Shown here: one piece after another, positions 38,572 through 48,182 of the stretch
Numbering within the stretch: the stretch's first letter is position 1
Layout: each line of letters starts with the position of its first letter
Assembly (NCBI GenBank): GCA_944321825.1
Contig: CALUMU010000003.1
Span: 186,001 to 250,000, forward strand
Source of the DNA: Candidatus Amulumruptor caecigallinarius
GTDB taxonomy: Bacteria; Bacteroidota; Bacteroidia; Bacteroidales; Muribaculaceae
Length of the DNA stretch: 64,000 nucleotides
Direction: 5' to 3'
Position numbers and translations under genes: made by a program
The notes under the pieces: generated by a model
The model's input: only the letters and a program-made list of their open reading frames with translations
Told to the model about the DNA's origin: nothing
Databases searched by the model: none

Positions 38572-39456
38572 ATGGCAACACTGCGAGAACTTAAAGGGCG
38601 CATCGGCTCTGTAGCCTCCTCTGAGAAAATCACTGGAGCCATGAAGATGATATCATCAGCCAAGATGCACAAGGCCGAACAGGCTTTGCGCCGCTTGCAG
38701 CCGTTCCGTGGCCAGGTAGAGACCATCATAGCCAACCTTCTCAGCACAGATGCCCAGTTCGCCTCGCCTCTCCTCGAGCGGCGCGACATAAAGCACCTCG
38801 GCATCGTGGTGCTCGGAAGTGATGACGGATTGTGCGGTGCCTATAATGTCAATATCTTCAAACAATTACTCCAGCATCTGCGCATTTACCGCCGGAAATG
38901 GGGAGACTCCATTGATATAACTGTCTATCCCGTTGGAGAAAAGATTGCCAAGGCAGTCTCAAAGATAGGTGATTCCCACATACGTGTCGTCAGACGCGAA
39001 GGACTCGACTCCAGGACCAGCGGCGACGGTGTCAACTGTTTCCTTGACCACCTCAAAGATGAATTTCTTCGAGGCATACTCGACTGCGTGGTGCTCCACT
39101 ATATGAATTTCAAGAGCGTCAGCCGTCAGATTTTCACCGATTACCAGCTTCTGCCCATCCTGCAAGACAGCTTTGCCTCCAAAGGAAAGGCAAAAGCCAC
39201 TAATCGCCCATGCCTGTTCGAGCCCGATGCCGCTTCGATATTCTCCGCAGTACTCCCCATGTATCTCATGGCCGTATTGCAAGACGTATTCACCGAAAAC
39301 CGCGCATCAGAGCAAGCTTCGCGTGTCATGGCAATGCAAAGCGCCAACGACAACGCCAAGAAACTCCTCGACGAGCTGCAGCTCGAGTACAACAAACTGC
39401 GCCAGCAGGCCATCACCTCCGAGCTCCTCGACATACTCGGAGGACAAGCCCGTTAG
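38572..39456 (+). CDS. atpG: F1 ATP synthase gamma subunit
   Basis: 294 residues. The N-terminal helix MATLRELKGRIGSVASSEKITGAMKMISSAKMHKAEQAL and the C-terminal helix ASRVMAMQSANDNAKKLLDELQLEYNKLRQQAITSELLDILGGQAR form the rotating central shaft; GLCGAYNVNIFKQ is also conserved. It is the last atp gene; nuoI starts 141 bp downstream and the gap has no TAnnTTTG or hairpin that I can see. Confidence 0.97.
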   Translation: MATLRELKGRIGSVASSEKITGAMKMISSAKMHKAEQALRRLQPFRGQVETIIANLLSTDAQFASPLLERRDIKHLGIVVLGSDDGLCGAYNVNIFKQLLQHLRIYRRKWGDSIDITVYPVGEKIAKAVSKIGDSHIRVVRREGLDSRTSGDGVNCFLDHLKDEFLRGILDCVVLHYMNFKSVSRQIFTDYQLLPILQDSFASKGKAKATNRPCLFEPDAASIFSAVLPMYLMAVLQDVFTENRASEQASRVMAMQSANDNAKKLLDELQLEYNKLRQQAITSELLDILGGQAR

Positions 39457-39597
39457 GTGTTCCTTGCCCTCTCTCCCCCACTGCGGCACACGCCATGCTG
39501 ATACTGACGGTGTCGCTCTTGACTTAAAGTAATACAGCAACCGAATCAATACAAAACCAAACATAACCCCTTAGCTCGATTAACTTCAATAACATTT

Positions 39598-40344
39598 ATG
39601 GGTAGTGTTAAAGACTATTTTTCATCATTAGGGACTGGCGTAGCAAGTCTTCTCAAAGGCATGTCTGTGACCGGCAAGGAATTCAGAACCCCTAAGATTA
39701 CTGAACGATACCCCGAAAATCGTGAGACGGTACATGTCCCGCAGCGTTTCCGCGCATGCCTCGAGTTAGTGTACGATGCTGAAGGCCGCCACAAATGTAT
39801 CGCTTGCGGCACATGCGAGCGCGCATGCCCTAACGGTACGATTAAACTTGACATCGACACCATAGAAACATGGGACGGCAAAAAGAAAAAACACCTCGCC
39901 GGGTATAACTACGACCTCGGCAGCTGTACTTTCTGCCAGCTGTGCGCCACAAATTGCCCGACCAACGCGCTGACATTCAGCAACGATTTCGAACAGGCAG
40001 TGTTCACTCGTGACAAACTCGTCAAACAGCTCAAATATCGCCCGGACATCCCCGAACCTGAGCCATCCGAAGAAGAGAAAAAGCGGATTCTGGCCGAGCG
40101 TGAAGCCAAACTCGCCGCAGCAAAAGCGGCAGCAGAGGCCAAGAAAGCAGCGGCAGCCGCTGCCCCGGCCAAGGATGCCTCTCCGACCAATGCGGTCCAA
40201 CAGCCTAAAGCTGACGAAGCTCCGAAGCAGGATCCCCTCGCCAAAGCTCTCGCCGCCGCAGCCGGAGACCCCGAAAAACTCGCCAAAATAAAAGCCGCAA
40301 TGGCAGCAAAAGCCGCCCGCGAAGCTGCCAAAGGCAACAAATAA
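39598..40344 (+). CDS. nuoI: Complex I subunit I, with a long Ala/Lys-rich C-terminal tail
   Basis: 248 residues versus about 160-180 usually. Two [4Fe-4S] ferredoxin motifs: Cys67, 70, 73, 77 (CIACGTCERACP) and Cys110, 113, 116, 120 (CTFCQLCATNCP), carrying clusters N6a and N6b. From about residue 150 a low-complexity tail of Ala, Lys, Glu and Pro runs to the end (EEKKRILAEREAKLAAAKAAAEAKK..., then ADEAPKQDPLAKALAAAAGDPEKLAKIKAAMAAK). The function of the tail is unknown. Since nuoE, F and G are absent, this subunit may face the actual electron donor. Confidence 0.96.
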   Translation: MGSVKDYFSSLGTGVASLLKGMSVTGKEFRTPKITERYPENRETVHVPQRFRACLELVYDAEGRHKCIACGTCERACPNGTIKLDIDTIETWDGKKKKHLAGYNYDLGSCTFCQLCATNCPTNALTFSNDFEQAVFTRDKLVKQLKYRPDIPEPEPSEEEKKRILAEREAKLAAAKAAAEAKKAAAAAAPAKDASPTNAVQQPKADEAPKQDPLAKALAAAAGDPEKLAKIKAAMAAKAAREAAKGNK

Positions 40345-40381
40345 CACCCACGTATAAGCATTAAAGTCAATTATTTTCTAT

Positions 40382-40897
40382 ATGGAATCAGTAGGAAGTA
40401 CCATCGTTTCTTGGATGATTGTCATCGCAATCATCGTCTTCTCGATACTGACCGTAACCACCCGCAAGATACTGCGAGCCGCGACATATCTGCTGTTCAC
40501 GCTGTTTGCCGCCGCAGTACTTTACTTCAAGCTCGACTACGAATTTCTCGGAGCCGTGCAGATTGCCGTGTATGCCGGCGGTATAGTGGTGCTGTTCGTA
40601 TTCTCAATCTTGCTTACCTCACACCCTGGCGACAACAGCCGGAGGCTGACATCACGCCGGCGGGTGCTCGGATTGGTTGCAGCCGTGCTGACCCTCGGTA
40701 TCACCGGCGCAGTCCTCTTCAGCCGCTGCTCCATGATGGCCACGCAGCTCCCCGCCATGGAAAATCCTTCGATGAAACTGATAGGAGAAACCATGCTTGG
40801 CACCGGAGCCGGCCAATACCTGCTCCCGTTCGAGGCGATAAGCGTATTGCTCCTTGCATGCATCATTGGAGGCGTTGTGGTTGCCCGCAAGCGTTGA
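40382..40897 (+). CDS. nuoJ: Complex I subunit J
   Basis: 171 residues, five hydrophobic segments. Signature: KILRAATYLLFTLFAAAVLYFKLDYEFLGAVQIAVYAGGIVVLFVFSILLTS, the NuoJ pi-bulge helix region. 37 bp after nuoI. Confidence 0.95.
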   Translation: MESVGSTIVSWMIVIAIIVFSILTVTTRKILRAATYLLFTLFAAAVLYFKLDYEFLGAVQIAVYAGGIVVLFVFSILLTSHPGDNSRRLTSRRRVLGLVAAVLTLGITGAVLFSRCSMMATQLPAMENPSMKLIGETMLGTGAGQYLLPFEAISVLLLACIIGGVVVARKR

Positions 40898-40950
40898 TAC
40901 CGACAATACAATGTATTCTCTAACCGTATACTCCGAATATAGTTAAGACC

Positions 40951-41262
40951 ATGGATATCTCAATGATATATTATCTGGTGCCGACGCTGGTAATGTTCTG
41001 CTGCGGCATCTATGGATTCATCACTCGCAAAAACATGATTGCGATGCTGATTTCCATCGAACTGATGCTCAACGCCGTTGACATCAATTTTGTGATATTT
41101 AACCGATACCTCTTTCCGGGTCAGCTCGAAGGAATGATGTTTACCCTTTTTGCCATAGCCATTGCCGCTGCAGAGACTGCATTGGCCATAGCAATCATCA
41201 TCAACCTGTTCCGCGCCCACAAGAATATCGATGTCAGCGACATAACTAAAATGAAATTCTGA
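40951..41262 (+). CDS. nuoK: Complex I subunit K
   Basis: 103 residues, three helices. Conserved IAMLISIELMLNAVDINFVIF and LFAIAIAAAETALAIAIIINLFR, carrying the two membrane glutamates (ELM and AAAET) of the proton path. It ends 8 bp before nuoL. Confidence 0.97.
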   Translation: MDISMIYYLVPTLVMFCCGIYGFITRKNMIAMLISIELMLNAVDINFVIFNRYLFPGQLEGMMFTLFAIAIAAAETALAIAIIINLFRAHKNIDVSDITKMKF

Positions 41263-41270
41263 TTACGGCC

Positions 41271-43301
41271 ATGTCTATCACACTTCCGTTACTCATACTC
41301 GTTATCCCGTTGTTCATGTTCTTGCTGCTCGGCCTTGCCGGCAACAAGATGAGTCCACGCCTGTCTGGCATACTCGGATGTCTGGGAATGGGCACTACCA
41401 TGGTGCTCGCATACATCGTATCGTTCACTTATTTTTTCAGCGGCAATCCCGACTTCGTCGATGCCGAAGCTCACACCCGGCTCCAGTGGGTAGTGTTCAA
41501 TGTCGACTGGCTGTCGTTTACCGACAGTCTCGTCATACGCCTCGGCTTCCTGCTTGATCCCATAGCGGCCCTGCTGCTTGTAGTCATCACTACCATATCG
41601 TTCATGGTACATCTCTACAGCATGGGCTACATGCGTGACCACCACGGCGTATGGGAGAAGGGCTTCCAGCGTTTCTATGCGTTTCTGTCGCTTTTCAGCT
41701 TCTCGATGCTCGGACTTGTCGTTGCTACCAACATATTCCAGATGTACATCTTCTGGGAACTCGTAGGCGCGTCGTCATATCTGCTCATCGGTTTCTACTA
41801 CCCCAAGCCGTCGGCAGTGCTCGCCGCCAAGAAGGCATTTATCGTGACCCGTTTCGCCGATCTCGGCTTCCTCATCGGCATCCTTGCCCTGAGCTACTAT
41901 ACCGGCACATTCAACTTCATGGATCTCACATCCTCTCAGCTTGTGTCGGGTGCATACCACGTCAACCTTGAGACCGCCGAAAACATCAAGAACATATTTG
42001 CCACCAGCGCAGCCCCGACATTCATGGGAGCGTCCGTACTGACATGGGCCCTCGTCCTCATATTCATGGGAGGTATGGGTAAGTCCGCCATGATGCCTCT
42101 CCATATCTGGCTTCCCGACGCTATGGAAGGTCCGACCCCTGTGTCTGCTCTCATCCACGCTGCTACCATGGTCGTGGCCGGTGTGTACCTCGTGGCTCGT
42201 CTCTTCCCACTCTACCTGATGGAAGAAGCCTCATTGGAGATTATAACAGTGGTAGGCGCCATCACTGCCTTCTATGCTGCCATGGTAGCATGTACGCAGA
42301 TTGATATCAAGCGAGTGCTCGCATTCTCCACCATATCGCAGATTGCGTTTATGATGGTGTCGCTGGGAGTTGCCCGTCCCGAGTTCCACCACGGCATCGG
42401 CTACATGGCATCCATGTTCCACCTCTTCACCCACGCCATGTTCAAGGCCCTGCTCTTCCTCTGCGCGGGCGCACTCATCCATGCCATCGGTTCCAACGAT
42501 TACACTGACATGCACGGTCTGCGTAAACACATGCCCGTTACCCACATCACATTCCTCATAGGCTGTCTGGCCATAGCAGGTATAATACCCTTTGCCGGAT
42601 TCTTCTCCAAGGACGAAATCCTTACAGCCACCATGGGTCACTCCACTTTCTGGTACATCTGGATGTCGGCCGTAGCAGGTCTGACCGCTTTCTACATGTT
42701 CCGCCTCTACTATCTCATATTCTGGTGGAAAGAACATAAAGTACGCGAAGGACATCACGCGCCACACGATCAGCCTTGGACTATGACACTTCCGCTCGTA
42801 ATCCTCGCCGCTATCTCATGCGTGGCCGGATTCGTACCCATGGGCAATCTCGTGACATGGAACGGACACGAAATGTTCCCCGAAGGCGCATCGTTCATCA
42901 CAAACCTCAAAGCACTTGACTGGACAGTGGCCAGCATTAGCCTTGCTGTCGCCATCATAGCCATCATACTCGCCACTGTGATGTACCGCAAAGAGAACCC
43001 GCTGCCCGCAAAGATGAAGCAGGCTCTCCCCGCCTTGTGGGACTGGTGTTACCACCGCTTCTATTGGGATGAGCTCTACATGTTCATCACAAAGAGCATT
43101 ATCTTCCAGCGCGTCTGCAAACCTATTGCATGGTTTGACCGCCATATCATCGACGGCACCATGGACGGATTCGCTCTCGTGACCAACAAGCTCTCCTATG
43201 CAATCCGCGGATTCCAGAGCGGAAACACACAGACCTACGTATGGTGGTATCTGATTGGAGTTCTCGCTCTCGGCGGCATCACGATTCTATGCCTGCTTTA
43301 A
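41271..43301 (+). CDS. nuoL: Complex I subunit L, antiporter-like
   Basis: 676 residues, about 16 helices. Seen: VHLYSMGYMRDHHGVWEKGFQRFYAFLSLFSFSMLGLVVATNIFQMYIFWELVGASSYLLIGFYYPKPSAVLAAKKAFIVTRFADLGFLIG, MGKSAMMPLHIWLPDAMEGPTPVSALIHAATMVVAGVYLVARLFPL, and the long lateral helix region at the C-terminus (WDWCYHRFYWDELYMFITKSIIFQ). A proton-pumping subunit at the end of the membrane arm. Confidence 0.98.
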   Translation: MSITLPLLILVIPLFMFLLLGLAGNKMSPRLSGILGCLGMGTTMVLAYIVSFTYFFSGNPDFVDAEAHTRLQWVVFNVDWLSFTDSLVIRLGFLLDPIAALLLVVITTISFMVHLYSMGYMRDHHGVWEKGFQRFYAFLSLFSFSMLGLVVATNIFQMYIFWELVGASSYLLIGFYYPKPSAVLAAKKAFIVTRFADLGFLIGILALSYYTGTFNFMDLTSSQLVSGAYHVNLETAENIKNIFATSAAPTFMGASVLTWALVLIFMGGMGKSAMMPLHIWLPDAMEGPTPVSALIHAATMVVAGVYLVARLFPLYLMEEASLEIITVVGAITAFYAAMVACTQIDIKRVLAFSTISQIAFMMVSLGVARPEFHHGIGYMASMFHLFTHAMFKALLFLCAGALIHAIGSNDYTDMHGLRKHMPVTHITFLIGCLAIAGIIPFAGFFSKDEILTATMGHSTFWYIWMSAVAGLTAFYMFRLYYLIFWWKEHKVREGHHAPHDQPWTMTLPLVILAAISCVAGFVPMGNLVTWNGHEMFPEGASFITNLKALDWTVASISLAVAIIAIILATVMYRKENPLPAKMKQALPALWDWCYHRFYWDELYMFITKSIIFQRVCKPIAWFDRHIIDGTMDGFALVTNKLSYAIRGFQSGNTQTYVWWYLIGVLALGGITILCLL

Positions 43302-43373
43302 TCCTGCTATCATCCCATACTATTTTGAAGCTCTTATAACAGACACAATCATTAGTGAAATAAAAGTCACATT

Positions 43374-44882
43374 ATGTTTTCCAATATACTCATCTACTTT
43401 GTGGTTATCCCGGTAGTGATGCTCGGAGCCCTCGCCCTGTGCCGTGGCATGAAAGCCATCCGTGCGGTAGCCGTCACCGGTTCGCTCGCTCTGCTGGGTC
43501 TGTCGATATGGGTGCTGTGCGACTACCTCGAAATGCGCGCAGCCGGCAATAATGCACCAATGCTGTTCACTGGCTCGTGGAGCTGGTTCGCTCCGCTTAA
43601 CATCAATCTTGCTGTGGGCGTTGACGGCATATCCATTGCCATGCTCATCCTCTCGTCGGTCATATTGCTGACGGGGTCGTTCGCCTCGTGGAAAATCAAT
43701 CCGCTGCCCAAGGAGTTTTTCCTATGGTTGGTGCTCCTCTCCACCGGCGTATTCGGATTCTTTATCTCCATCGACCTATTCACGATGTTCATGTTCTATG
43801 AAGTAGCGCTCATCCCCATGTATCTGCTGATTGGCGTATGGGGCAGCGGCAACAAGAACTATTCGGCCATGAAGCTTACACTCATGCTCATGGGCGGCTC
43901 GGCGTTCCTGATGCTTGGGCTCATAGGAATATATTACCATTCGGCTCCCGAAGGCACGCCTCTCACATGGAACATACTCGAAATAGCTCAAAACAGCTCC
44001 ATCGACATGGGCTGGCAATATTTCCTCTTCCCGATGACATTTGTAGGCTTCGGTGTGCTCGGTGCCATGTTCCCCTTCCACACATGGAGCCCTGACGGTC
44101 ACGCATCCGCTCCTACGGCAGTGTCGATGCTCCACGCCGGTGTCCTCATGAAACTCGGTGGTTATGGATGCTTCCGAGTGGCCATCTATCTGATGCCCGA
44201 AGCCGCCGCCGAACTCGCTTGGATATTCCTCATTCTGACAGGTATCTCCGTGGTCTACGGTGCATTCAGCGCATGTGTGCAGACCGACCTCAAGTACATC
44301 AACGCCTACTCATCAGTAAGCCACTGCGGACTGGTGCTGTTTGCAATCCTGATGCTTAACACTACCGCCATGACCGGAGCCGTCATGCAGATGCTCAGCC
44401 ATGGTCTGATGACAGCTCTCTTCTTCGCGCTCATCGGCATGATTTACGGCCGCACACACACACGCGACATCACCAAGATGGGCGGTCTGATGCAGATAAT
44501 GCCCTATCTGGCCGTCTGCTATGTGATAGCCGGTATGGCCTCGCTCGGTCTTCCGGGTCTGAGCGGTTTCGTAGCCGAAATGACCATATTCGTAGGTTCG
44601 TTCGAGCACGCCGACATGTTCCACCGCGTATTCACCATCGTGGCATGCTGCTCTATCGTCATCACTGCGGTCTATATACTCCGTGTAGTAGGCAAGCTCC
44701 TCTTCGGTCCCGTATATGACGAACACCACCGCACCCTGACCGATGCAGAATGGTGGGAGCGCACATCGACCATCGCCCTCATCGTATGCGTGGCAGCTAT
44801 AGGTTGCTTCCCCAACTTCTTCGTAGATTTGATTAAATTCACGTTCAGCCCCGACATATTCGCGGTGCTCGGCATGAAATAA
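43374..44882 (+). CDS. nuoM: Complex I subunit M, antiporter-like
   Basis: 502 residues. Seen: LLSTGVFGFFISIDLFTMFMFYEVALIPMYLLIGVWGSGNKNYSAMKLTLMLMGGSAFLMLG, FPFHTWSPDGHASAPTAVSMLHAGVLMKLGGYGCFRVAIYLMP, and SSVSHCGLVLFAILMLN. The membrane glutamate in MFYEVALIPMYLLIG and lysine residues of the proton path are present. It lies 72 bp after nuoL. Confidence 0.98.
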   Translation: MFSNILIYFVVIPVVMLGALALCRGMKAIRAVAVTGSLALLGLSIWVLCDYLEMRAAGNNAPMLFTGSWSWFAPLNINLAVGVDGISIAMLILSSVILLTGSFASWKINPLPKEFFLWLVLLSTGVFGFFISIDLFTMFMFYEVALIPMYLLIGVWGSGNKNYSAMKLTLMLMGGSAFLMLGLIGIYYHSAPEGTPLTWNILEIAQNSSIDMGWQYFLFPMTFVGFGVLGAMFPFHTWSPDGHASAPTAVSMLHAGVLMKLGGYGCFRVAIYLMPEAAAELAWIFLILTGISVVYGAFSACVQTDLKYINAYSSVSHCGLVLFAILMLNTTAMTGAVMQMLSHGLMTALFFALIGMIYGRTHTRDITKMGGLMQIMPYLAVCYVIAGMASLGLPGLSGFVAEMTIFVGSFEHADMFHRVFTIVACCSIVITAVYILRVVGKLLFGPVYDEHHRTLTDAEWWERTSTIALIVCVAAIGCFPNFFVDLIKFTFSPDIFAVLGMK

Positions 44883-44917
44883 TTCCACAACCCATTAAGT
44901 TACTCTGAAGCTTAGCA

Positions 44918-46369
44918 ATGGATTACTCACAGTTTTTAGCCATGAAGCAGGAAATCGGCGTGCTGGTCGTTTTCCTCCTGGTATTCCTTTATGACACTTT
45001 CATGCCGCGCAAAGGCCAAGCGGTGCTGCCGCTCGTAGCCACAGTGCTGTTCGCTTGTTTTACAGCTTTCTGCTTCGTCACCCCGTGGCCTGATTCTATC
45101 GATGCTTTCGCCGGGATGTATGCCTCGTCGACAGTAATCGTAGCCATCAAAAACATACTCAATGTAGGTGTGCTCATCGTACTCATCCAGTCAATCAAAT
45201 GGGCCAACAGCGAGACTACTGCCATACGACGTGGCGAGTTCTACGAACTGCTGCTCGTAACACTCTTCGGCATGTACCTGATGATTTCAGCACGCCATTT
45301 CCTCCTCTTTGTAATCGGACTGGAGACAGCCTCGCTGCCACTCGCAGCCATGGTAGCGTTTGACAAGCACCGTCACGAAAGCCGCGAAGCAGCCATCAAA
45401 TACATCCTGACAGCCATTTTCTCGTCGGCGATATTCATGATGGGACTGTCGTTTGTCTACGGCTTGACCGGCTCGCTCTATTTCACCAATATCGCCATGG
45501 CTATCGCAGCTGGCGGAACCGTAAGCAGCCTTCTTGTCCTTGCGTTGGCATTTGTCATCTCGGGCATCGGATTCAAGCTCTCTCTCGTCCCCTTCCACCT
45601 GTGGACTGCCGATGTATATCAGGGAGCTCCGACCTCAGTCACTTCGTACCTCTCGGTAATCTCCAAGGGTGCCGCAGCATTTGCTTTCATGGTCATCCTG
45701 ACACAAGTATTCGGTGCCGTGTATTCGCAGGCTTGGGAATGGATGCTTTATGCTCTGATTATCCTGACCATCACCGTGGGTAACCTGTTTGCCATCCGTC
45801 AGAAGAATCTGAAACGTTTCCTTGCGTTCTCATCCGTGTCACAGGCTGGTTACATAATGCTCGGCATCATGGCCGACAATGCAGTGGGGGCAGCAGCATT
45901 GATGTTCTACATCCTCGTCTACATCTTCAGCAATCTGGCCGCATTCGGTGTAGTGCAAGCTGTTGAAAATGCCTCCGGGAAGGTCGATATGGACAGCTAC
46001 AAAGGTCTCTACAAAACCAATCCCCGCCTGTCGTTTGCGATGATGCTCGCCATGTTCTCTCTGGCCGGCATACCTCCGTTTGCCGGATTCTTCAGCAAAT
46101 TCTTCATCTTTACAAGTGCCATCTCGCAAGGTTCGATAGCGATATACGTGCTGGTACTCATCGCCTTGATTAACACCATCGTATCTCTCTACTACTATCT
46201 CCTTGTGGTCAAGGCAATGTTTATCAGCGACGACGACTGCGTGATACCGACATTCCGCTCAGCCGGTTCAGAGCGTCTGGGTCTGTGGATTACGGTAGCC
46301 GGTATCGTAGGGCTCGGCATCGTCAGCTGCTTCTATAACTATCTGCTTGACATCACCTCTATAATATAA
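44918..46369 (+). CDS. nuoN: Complex I subunit N, antiporter-like
   Basis: 483 residues. Seen: GMYLMISARHFLLFVIGLETASLPLAAMVAFDKHRHESREAAIKYILTAIFSSAIFMMGLSFVYG, PFHLWTADVYQGAPTSVTSYLSVISKGAAAFAFMVIL, KRFLAFSSVSQAGYIMLGIMA and SLAGIPPFAGFFSKFFIFTSAI. Last gene of the block; a strong hairpin follows within 30 bp of its stop. Confidence 0.97.
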   Translation: MDYSQFLAMKQEIGVLVVFLLVFLYDTFMPRKGQAVLPLVATVLFACFTAFCFVTPWPDSIDAFAGMYASSTVIVAIKNILNVGVLIVLIQSIKWANSETTAIRRGEFYELLLVTLFGMYLMISARHFLLFVIGLETASLPLAAMVAFDKHRHESREAAIKYILTAIFSSAIFMMGLSFVYGLTGSLYFTNIAMAIAAGGTVSSLLVLALAFVISGIGFKLSLVPFHLWTADVYQGAPTSVTSYLSVISKGAAAFAFMVILTQVFGAVYSQAWEWMLYALIILTITVGNLFAIRQKNLKRFLAFSSVSQAGYIMLGIMADNAVGAAALMFYILVYIFSNLAAFGVVQAVENASGKVDMDSYKGLYKTNPRLSFAMMLAMFSLAGIPPFAGFFSKFFIFTSAISQGSIAIYVLVLIALINTIVSLYYYLLVVKAMFISDDDCVIPTFRSAGSERLGLWITVAGIVGLGIVSCFYNYLLDITSII

Positions 46370-46394
46370 CATTGTAATACTGCATATACACACA

Positions 46395-46434
46395 AATCGC
46401 CGCATGCCCCTCCGTGGAGTGACATGCGGCGATT
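46395..46434 (+). terminator. Strong hairpin closing the nuo-atp operon
   Basis: AATCGCCGCATG (46395-46406) and CATGCGGCGATT (46423-46434) form a perfect 12-bp stem; the loop contains a further CTCC/GGAG pair. There is only ATTAAATA after it, not a U-tract, so it could be a terminator or an attenuator before the next gene, whose ATG is 13 bp away. Confidence 0.75.
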
Positions 46435-46447
46435 AAATACTCACTGT

Positions 46448-47230
46448 ATGGCTCTTATCTCCTGTGACGAATGTGGACACCGCATTTCCGACAAATCCAT
46501 ATTCTGCCCAAACTGCGGCTACCCTACCCATCTCAACAAGGCTCTACGCGAACAGCGCGACGACCAAGCCGAGACAGCCAAGCCTGAAAAAACTGCCAAT
46601 ATCAAATCATCTCCCCTTTCGGAGATGTCAGACAAGGCTGTAGAAGCCGCTCTCAAGCCAGAGCAGACATCAACATCGACACAGTCCAGTTCTGACGTGA
46701 CAGACCAGAGCGGCGGCCATGATGACAAGGAAACAGAAGCATCGACTGCCGTTCCTAATGTCACAGATGGACTCAATGTAGATAATGAGGATGTCGCAAG
46801 CAGCGTAGCAGACGCTCTCGCCGAATACGAGGCAACCCTCTCCAAGCCCATCACCCATGAACGGAACGAGCGCAACAAACTGATACTGTACTTTGCTGTG
46901 TTGCTTGCCTTGCTGCTCATCATCGGAGGCTGCTACTACTATGCCAAGAGCAATCACCTGCAATCGGTGGACGAAGTGGAATGTGAGCCTATCGAAGAAG
47001 TCCTTGAGGAAGAAACGACAGTCACCAACCCTGATGATACCGCCGCCGCAGCCATTAACGACACCGTCAATAGCCCTGCTGTGACTGGTCCACAAGCCGT
47101 AGGTACGGCGGTTCAGCAACCGGCTTCTCAGACATCATCAGCCGTCTCCACTTCTGAAGCCTCGACAAACACGCAACAGCCGGCAGCAGCTCCGCAAGTC
47201 CAGCAGTCACCAGCCGTGCGACAGCTATAA
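46448..47230 (+). CDS. Zinc-ribbon, single-pass membrane protein
   Basis: 260 residues from MALISCDECGHRISDKSIFCPNCGYPTHLNKAL: a zinc-ribbon with CDEC and CPNC pairs. A long acidic Ser/Thr-rich linker follows, then one membrane helix (LILYFAVLLALLLIIGGCYYYAKS, about residues 142-166), and an acidic, then Gln/Ala/Ser-rich exported tail. The ATG at 46448 is used because the earlier one (46424) lies inside the hairpin stem. This architecture is common in Bacteroidales but its function is unknown. A strong terminator follows. Confidence 0.82.
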   Translation: MALISCDECGHRISDKSIFCPNCGYPTHLNKALREQRDDQAETAKPEKTANIKSSPLSEMSDKAVEAALKPEQTSTSTQSSSDVTDQSGGHDDKETEASTAVPNVTDGLNVDNEDVASSVADALAEYEATLSKPITHERNERNKLILYFAVLLALLLIIGGCYYYAKSNHLQSVDEVECEPIEEVLEEETTVTNPDDTAAAAINDTVNSPAVTGPQAVGTAVQQPASQTSSAVSTSEASTNTQQPAAAPQVQQSPAVRQL

Positions 47231-47258
47231 GCACCGACATATTATCCTACAACACCAG

Positions 47259-47297
47259 CAGACAGCCCGCATTCTCATACGTGGCTGTCTGTTTTTT
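47259..47297 (+). terminator. Rho-independent terminator after the zinc-ribbon gene
   Basis: CAGACAGCC (47259-47267) pairs with GGCTGTCTG (47283-47291), followed by TTTTTT at 47292-47297. A 9-bp perfect stem with a U-tract, 28 bp after the stop. Confidence 0.93.
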
Positions 47298-47364
47298 CGT
47301 AAATAAGTCACAAATTGCACAAACCACGGTTGTTTACTTACCAGAGCCACAATCTGGCCAATCA

Positions 47365-47925
47365 CTACGCATCCACAGATGTAGGATGCCGTCGACGAAG
47401 CCGCTTTTCACGCTTCTCTACCCTGCGCTTACGTGCTTCCTCCCGACGCATATCACGCTTTTCTTCACGTGATAAAGGCTGATTGGATGCAACGTTAGAT
47501 GCCGATTCATCACGTACATACGATGCCAATCCACACACTTCTTCAGCCGCATCCCCTGCTGTATCTGTATCAGATTGGGAATCAGCCGAATCTGTACAGA
47601 TATCATCCACTGCCACAGACGGTATATCGGCTGAAACACCCTGCTTCGACTTCTTGCGGAGAGCCGCCCTCTGCCGGGCTCGGCGCGAACGCTCCACGGC
47701 TTTGTCAATCAAAGGCTGCAACAGTGTAAACACCACAGTCTCAATATCCGTAAAGTCTGAATCCACACTCCCTTTGTCGATATACTCGTCCAGACACCTT
47801 AACAGATGCTCCACTCGTATATCATCACTGAGTGCAGACACTACATGAATCTGCTTACATACAGACGCGTAAAATTTGCGCGATACTGCGCGGTTCCATC
47901 CTTTTTTAAACCGGGTTGCTGCCAT
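47365..47925 (-). CDS. Hypothetical highly charged protein
   Basis: 186 residues from MAATRFKKGWNRAVSRKFYASVCKQIHVVSALSDDIRVEHLLRCLDEYIDKG. N-terminal 100 residues look helical; then a basic patch (AVERSRRARQRAALRKKSKQG), an acidic middle (DDICTDSADSQSDTDTAGDAAEEV) and a strongly basic coiled tail (EEKRDMRREEARKRRVEKREKRLRRR). No signal peptide or membrane segment. The basic tail suggests nucleic acid binding, but I do not recognise the family. It is convergent with the zinc-ribbon gene. Confidence 0.6.
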   Translation of the reverse strand: MAATRFKKGWNRAVSRKFYASVCKQIHVVSALSDDIRVEHLLRCLDEYIDKGSVDSDFTDIETVVFTLLQPLIDKAVERSRRARQRAALRKKSKQGVSADIPSVAVDDICTDSADSQSDTDTAGDAAEEVCGLASYVRDESASNVASNQPLSREEKRDMRREEARKRRVEKREKRLRRRHPTSVDA

Positions 47926-47968
47926 CTTGCTACGTTGTTTTTGGGTTATTACGTGGTTATTTTGATTA

Positions 47969-47976
47969 CAAAAATA
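47969..47976 (-). promoter_or_regulatory. Predicted -7 box of the hypothetical gene
   Basis: Minus strand TATTTTTG matches TAnnTTTG, about 44 bases before the ATG at 47925. A TTTG lies upstream (47995-47992) at a shorter than usual spacing. Confidence 0.4.
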
Positions 47977-48113
47977 CCACACGCCACCGTCCAAACCATG
48001 CGAAAATATCAGCCTCACATCACTATTCCTATAAGTAACCGTTCATTTGTATTGGACGTGCAAGGTTTTCTGTAGATTATTTCAAGCTATGATATTTAAA
48101 CTGTTACTCATAC

Positions 48114-48152
48114 AAAAAAGCGTATCTACATGCATAGCCAACGTAGATACGC
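48114..48152 (-). terminator. Rho-independent terminator after ftsH
   Basis: On the minus strand GCGTATCTAC (48152-48143) pairs perfectly with GTAGATACGC (48129-48120), then TTTTTT (48119-48114). A second small hairpin (AGCGGA/TCCGCT, 48181-48164) lies between it and the ftsH stop. Confidence 0.93.
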
Positions 48153-48182
48153 CTTATGTTTTTAGCGGAAACGGCTCCGCTA

